Positions 4,673 through 7,210 of a stretch of 7,210 nucleotides of DNA are shown piece by piece; positions within the stretch are counted from its first letter, which is position 1; each line of letters starts with the position of its first letter. The notes below the pieces were generated by a model. It ran no database searches. It saw only the letters and a list, made by a program, of their open reading frames with translations, and was not told the DNA's origin. Origin of the DNA: Bacteroidota bacterium. Its GTDB lineage: Bacteria; Bacteroidota; Ignavibacteria; Ignavibacteriales; Ignavibacteriaceae. A program made the position numbers and the translations under genes. The stretch spans positions 1-7,210 of the forward strand of contig JAUZPC010000136.1 of NCBI GenBank assembly GCA_030706105.1. Direction: 5' to 3'.

Positions 4673-7210
4673 ATGTATAAATTTCTTGGTTCATATAATG
4701 TAATACCTTTTTTACCCAAAAAGTTAGAAAAACTTAGGGAAATTGCTTATAATATCCTATGGAGCTGGAACCCTGATTTTAGGGGCTTGTTCAACAGAAT
4801 TGATGGAGATTTATGGGATAGCACTAACCATAACCCAATATTGCTTTTAGGAACAATTGCTCAGGAAAGGTTGGAAGAGTTAGCTAAGGACGATGGATTT
4901 TTAGCACATTTAGAAAGAGTTTATAATAATTACCAAAATTATATATTTGAAAAAACCTGGTATGATAGAAAACATTCTGACAAAAAAAACTTTACAATAG
5001 CATATTTTTCAGCTGAGTTTGGGTTAACAGAATGTCTCCAAACGTACTCAGGCGGTCTGGGGGTTTTAGCCGGAGATCATTTAAAAGCAGCAAGCGATTT
5101 AGGAATTCCATTAATTGGAATAGGATTATTGTACAAAGAAGGTTATTTCCAGCAGTATCTTAATTCAGAGGGATGGCAGCATGAGAAATATGAGCTGAAT
5201 GATTTTGATAATTTGCCTATGAAGCTTGTGGTTAAACCTAATGGCGATACTTTATTGCTTAGCGTTAACATGGCAGAAAGAGATGTGTTCTTTCAGGTTT
5301 GGAAAATACAAGTTGGCAGAGTTCCCCTTTATCTATTGGACACAAATATTCCGGTTAATAATATTGCCGATAGAAAAATTACAGAAACTTTATATGGTGG
5401 AAATGCTGAAACCAGAATCAGGCAGGAAATAATTTTAGGTATAGGCGGAATTAGGACTATAGCAGCTTTGGGTTTGAACCCCACTGCCTGCCATATGAAT
5501 GAGGGGCACAGTGCTTTCCTTTCGCTTGAAAGAATTAACCAAATGATGTCTTCGGAAAATATAACATTTAAAGAAGCTTGGGAAATCAGTTATTATTCCA
5601 ATATTTTCACTACTCATACCCCTGTGCCGGCAGGTATTGATGTTTTTGCGAACGATTTGGTAGAAAAGTATTTAGGCGATTATTATAGAAATGAATTAAA
5701 AATATCGAATTCTGAATTCTATAAACTTGGAACTATTTATAGAGATGCGGATTCTCATGTTTTCAATATGGCCCATTTGGCGATGAATAATTCAGGCTAT
5801 ATAAACGGAGTGAGCAAACTGCACGGAGACGTCTCAAAAAAAATGTGGGTTAGCGGATATAAGGATGTCCCATTTAATGAAATCCCCATTGGTTATGTTA
5901 CTAATGGTGTGCATATAAGATCTCATATTTCCAGGGAGATTGAAGAACTCTTTACCCGGTATTTGGGTGAAAAGTGGTTGGTTAATCCGGCTTCGGCTGA
6001 GTTATGGAGTAAGGTCGATAAGATACCGGATGAAGAATTATGGAGAATACATGAACGGCGCAGAGGCCGTCTGGTTACTTTTGCAAGGAGCCGTTTAGTA
6101 AAACAAATTCGAGAAAGAGGCGGTAGCCAAACTGAAGTTGAAGCTGCGGCTGAAGCTCTGGACCCTAATGCATTAACAATTGGATTTGCCAGAAGGTTTG
6201 CAACATACAAGCGAGCAACATTAATATTTAAGGATTTAGACAGGCTGGCCGACATTGTAAACGACAGGAGCCGTCCTGTCCAATTTATCTTTGCAGGTAA
6301 AGCGCATCCTCAGGATGAAGAAGGAAAAAGATTAATTCAGGAAATTTTTGAAATTGCACAAGATCCAAGATTTAGAAAGAAAGTGGCTTTTATTGAGAAC
6401 TATGATATAAATGTAGCAAGCTACCTGGTTGAAGGGTGTGATGTTTGGATGAATAACCCAAGACGTCCTTTAGAAGCAAGCGGAACTTCCGGTATGAAGG
6501 TAATTGCCAATGGCGGGTTAAATTTTAGTGTCTTAGACGGTTGGTGGTGCGAGGGCTTTGATCCTGAACTTGGCTGGAGTATTGGCAATGGTGAAGAATA
6601 CAGTGATTCCGATTATCAAGATGAAGTTGAAGCACGCCAGTTATATCATACGCTGGAAAATGATATTATCCCGTTATTTTATCAAAGACAGGATGACCGG
6701 CTGCCGAGAAATTGGATTACTAAAGTTAAGAGCTCAATGAAAAAATTGGGACCGGTCTTTAATACTCATAGAATGGTGCTTAACTATTTTGATAAGTACT
6801 ATTTGCCTGCATTTGATAAGAGAAATCTGCTGCTGGGCAAGGGTAAGGAAAAAGTAAAAGCTTTAACGGAATGGAAAGATAAATTAAAAAAGAACTGGAA
6901 TTCAATTAAAATAATTAGTACGGAAGCTGCAATAACAAATAAAACGGTCTTTGTTAATGAAGAATATCCGGTAAATGCAGAAATTTATTTAGGAGACTTA
7001 ACTCCCGGGGATGTTGAAGTACAGCTGTACTACGGACCATTAGACAAAACAGATAATCCACATTTTTATTCAACAGTTGTTATGAAAAATTCATCAAACA
7101 AAACAACTAACGGAAACTATAATTATGTGGGAAAAATAATTTGCGCAAAAAGCGGACAAACGGGTTTTACAATTAGAATACTGCCCAAAAACAATTTACT
7201 TATTAATCAA
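4673..7210 (+). CDS. glgP: Alpha-glucan (glycogen) phosphorylase, DUF3417 subfamily, 3' end cut off
   Basis: This enzyme (GT35, PLP-dependent, EC 2.4.1.1) releases glucose-1-phosphate from glycogen or maltodextrins in the cytoplasm. The frame is open from ATG 4673 for 846 codons to the window end. Residues ~1-108 form the DUF3417 domain typical of the actinobacterial/thermophile-type short GlgP (KFLGSYNVIPFLPKKL, NILWSWNP). Key sites follow: YSGGLGVLAGDH (125-136), HMNEGHSAF (274-282), THTPVPAG (314-321, His315), NGVH (411-414), RRFATYKRA (507-515, with Arg508 and Lys513 matching the phosphate-contact pair of muscle phosphorylase), FAGKAHP (540-546) and EASGTSGMK (601-609), where Lys609 should carry PLP. 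All catalytic landmarks are intact. The visible end (FTIRILPKNNLLINQ) matches the family's C-terminal strand, so few residues are missing. An upstream ATG at 4661 meets TGA at once; only a weak GAAG (4665-4668) serves as ribosome-binding site. No other glycogen gene is in view. Confidence 0.95.
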   Translation, partial: MYKFLGSYNVIPFLPKKLEKLREIAYNILWSWNPDFRGLFNRIDGDLWDSTNHNPILLLGTIAQERLEELAKDDGFLAHLERVYNNYQNYIFEKTWYDRKHSDKKNFTIAYFSAEFGLTECLQTYSGGLGVLAGDHLKAASDLGIPLIGIGLLYKEGYFQQYLNSEGWQHEKYELNDFDNLPMKLVVKPNGDTLLLSVNMAERDVFFQVWKIQVGRVPLYLLDTNIPVNNIADRKITETLYGGNAETRIRQEIILGIGGIRTIAALGLNPTACHMNEGHSAFLSLERINQMMSSENITFKEAWEISYYSNIFTTHTPVPAGIDVFANDLVEKYLGDYYRNELKISNSEFYKLGTIYRDADSHVFNMAHLAMNNSGYINGVSKLHGDVSKKMWVSGYKDVPFNEIPIGYVTNGVHIRSHISREIEELFTRYLGEKWLVNPASAELWSKVDKIPDEELWRIHERRRGRLVTFARSRLVKQIRERGGSQTEVEAAAEALDPNALTIGFARRFATYKRATLIFKDLDRLADIVNDRSRPVQFIFAGKAHPQDEEGKRLIQEIFEIAQDPRFRKKVAFIENYDINVASYLVEGCDVWMNNPRRPLEASGTSGMKVIANGGLNFSVLDGWWCEGFDPELGWSIGNGEEYSDSDYQDEVEARQLYHTLENDIIPLFYQRQDDRLPRNWITKVKSSMKKLGPVFNTHRMVLNYFDKYYLPAFDKRNLLLGKGKEKVKALTEWKDKLKKNWNSIKIISTEAAITNKTVFVNEEYPVNAEIYLGDLTPGDVEVQLYYGPLDKTDNPHFYSTVVMKNSSNKTTNGNYNYVGKIICAKSGQTGFTIRILPKNNLLINQ

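Noticed and set aside
5226..5432. 68-codon + strand ORF inside the phosphorylase gene
   Set aside because: It is an out-of-frame shadow of glgP, whose frame has clear family motifs throughout this stretch.
5435..5617. 60-codon - strand ORF inside the phosphorylase gene
   Set aside because: It is antisense to the conserved HMNEGHSAF region of glgP and has no supporting signals.
5923..6255. 110-codon - strand ORF inside the phosphorylase gene
   Set aside because: It is antisense to an intact, conserved part of glgP; its Ser/Arg/Leu-rich product matches no family I know.
6558..6740. 60-codon + strand ORF inside the phosphorylase gene
   Set aside because: It is an out-of-frame shadow just after the PLP-lysine motif of glgP.

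Overview
This window looks like AT-rich chromosomal DNA from an FCB-group bacterium, most likely of the Ignavibacteria/Melioribacter type. The main evidence is two proteins ending in a type IX secretion (T9SS) C-terminal sorting domain of the 'QNYPNPFNPxTT' form, which is abundant in Ignavibacteria and related FCB lineages. That placement is inferred from protein style; no rRNA or other marker gene is present. All five protein genes are on the + strand. There are no tRNA or rRNA genes, CRISPR arrays or insertion sequences.

Layout. (1) From the left edge to 322 lies the 3' end of a secreted T9SS cargo protein, closed by a strong intrinsic terminator (354-400). (2) A 537-911/926-1273 pair encodes a CrcB/Fluc fluoride channel and a DUF190 (PII-like) protein 14 nt apart, almost certainly one operon for fluoride resistance. 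A candidate promoter and an AGACTG-repeat hairpin lie just upstream; no fluoride riboswitch is recognisable. (3) A 238-nt AT-rich gap with a repeated heptamer precedes a 962-aa secreted protein (1512-4400). It has a signal peptide, a sialidase-like beta-propeller, an ASH/HYDIN-like Ig domain, a second propeller and a T9SS sorting tail, and it ends at another strong terminator (4411-4446). (4) A 226-nt noncoding leader then leads into an alpha-glucan (glycogen) phosphorylase with the DUF3417 N-terminal domain. This gene starts at 4673 and is still open at the right edge after 846 codons, so it probably lacks only a few C-terminal residues.

The genes form independent transcription units: envelope/surface cargo, fluoride export, surface cargo, and intracellular storage-glycan breakdown. 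I see no sign that they form one pathway and no convincing new system. The points most worth checking are the multidomain secreted protein of unknown function, the paired crcB-DUF190 genes with a non-riboswitch leader structure, and the heptamer cluster in front of the secreted-protein gene.
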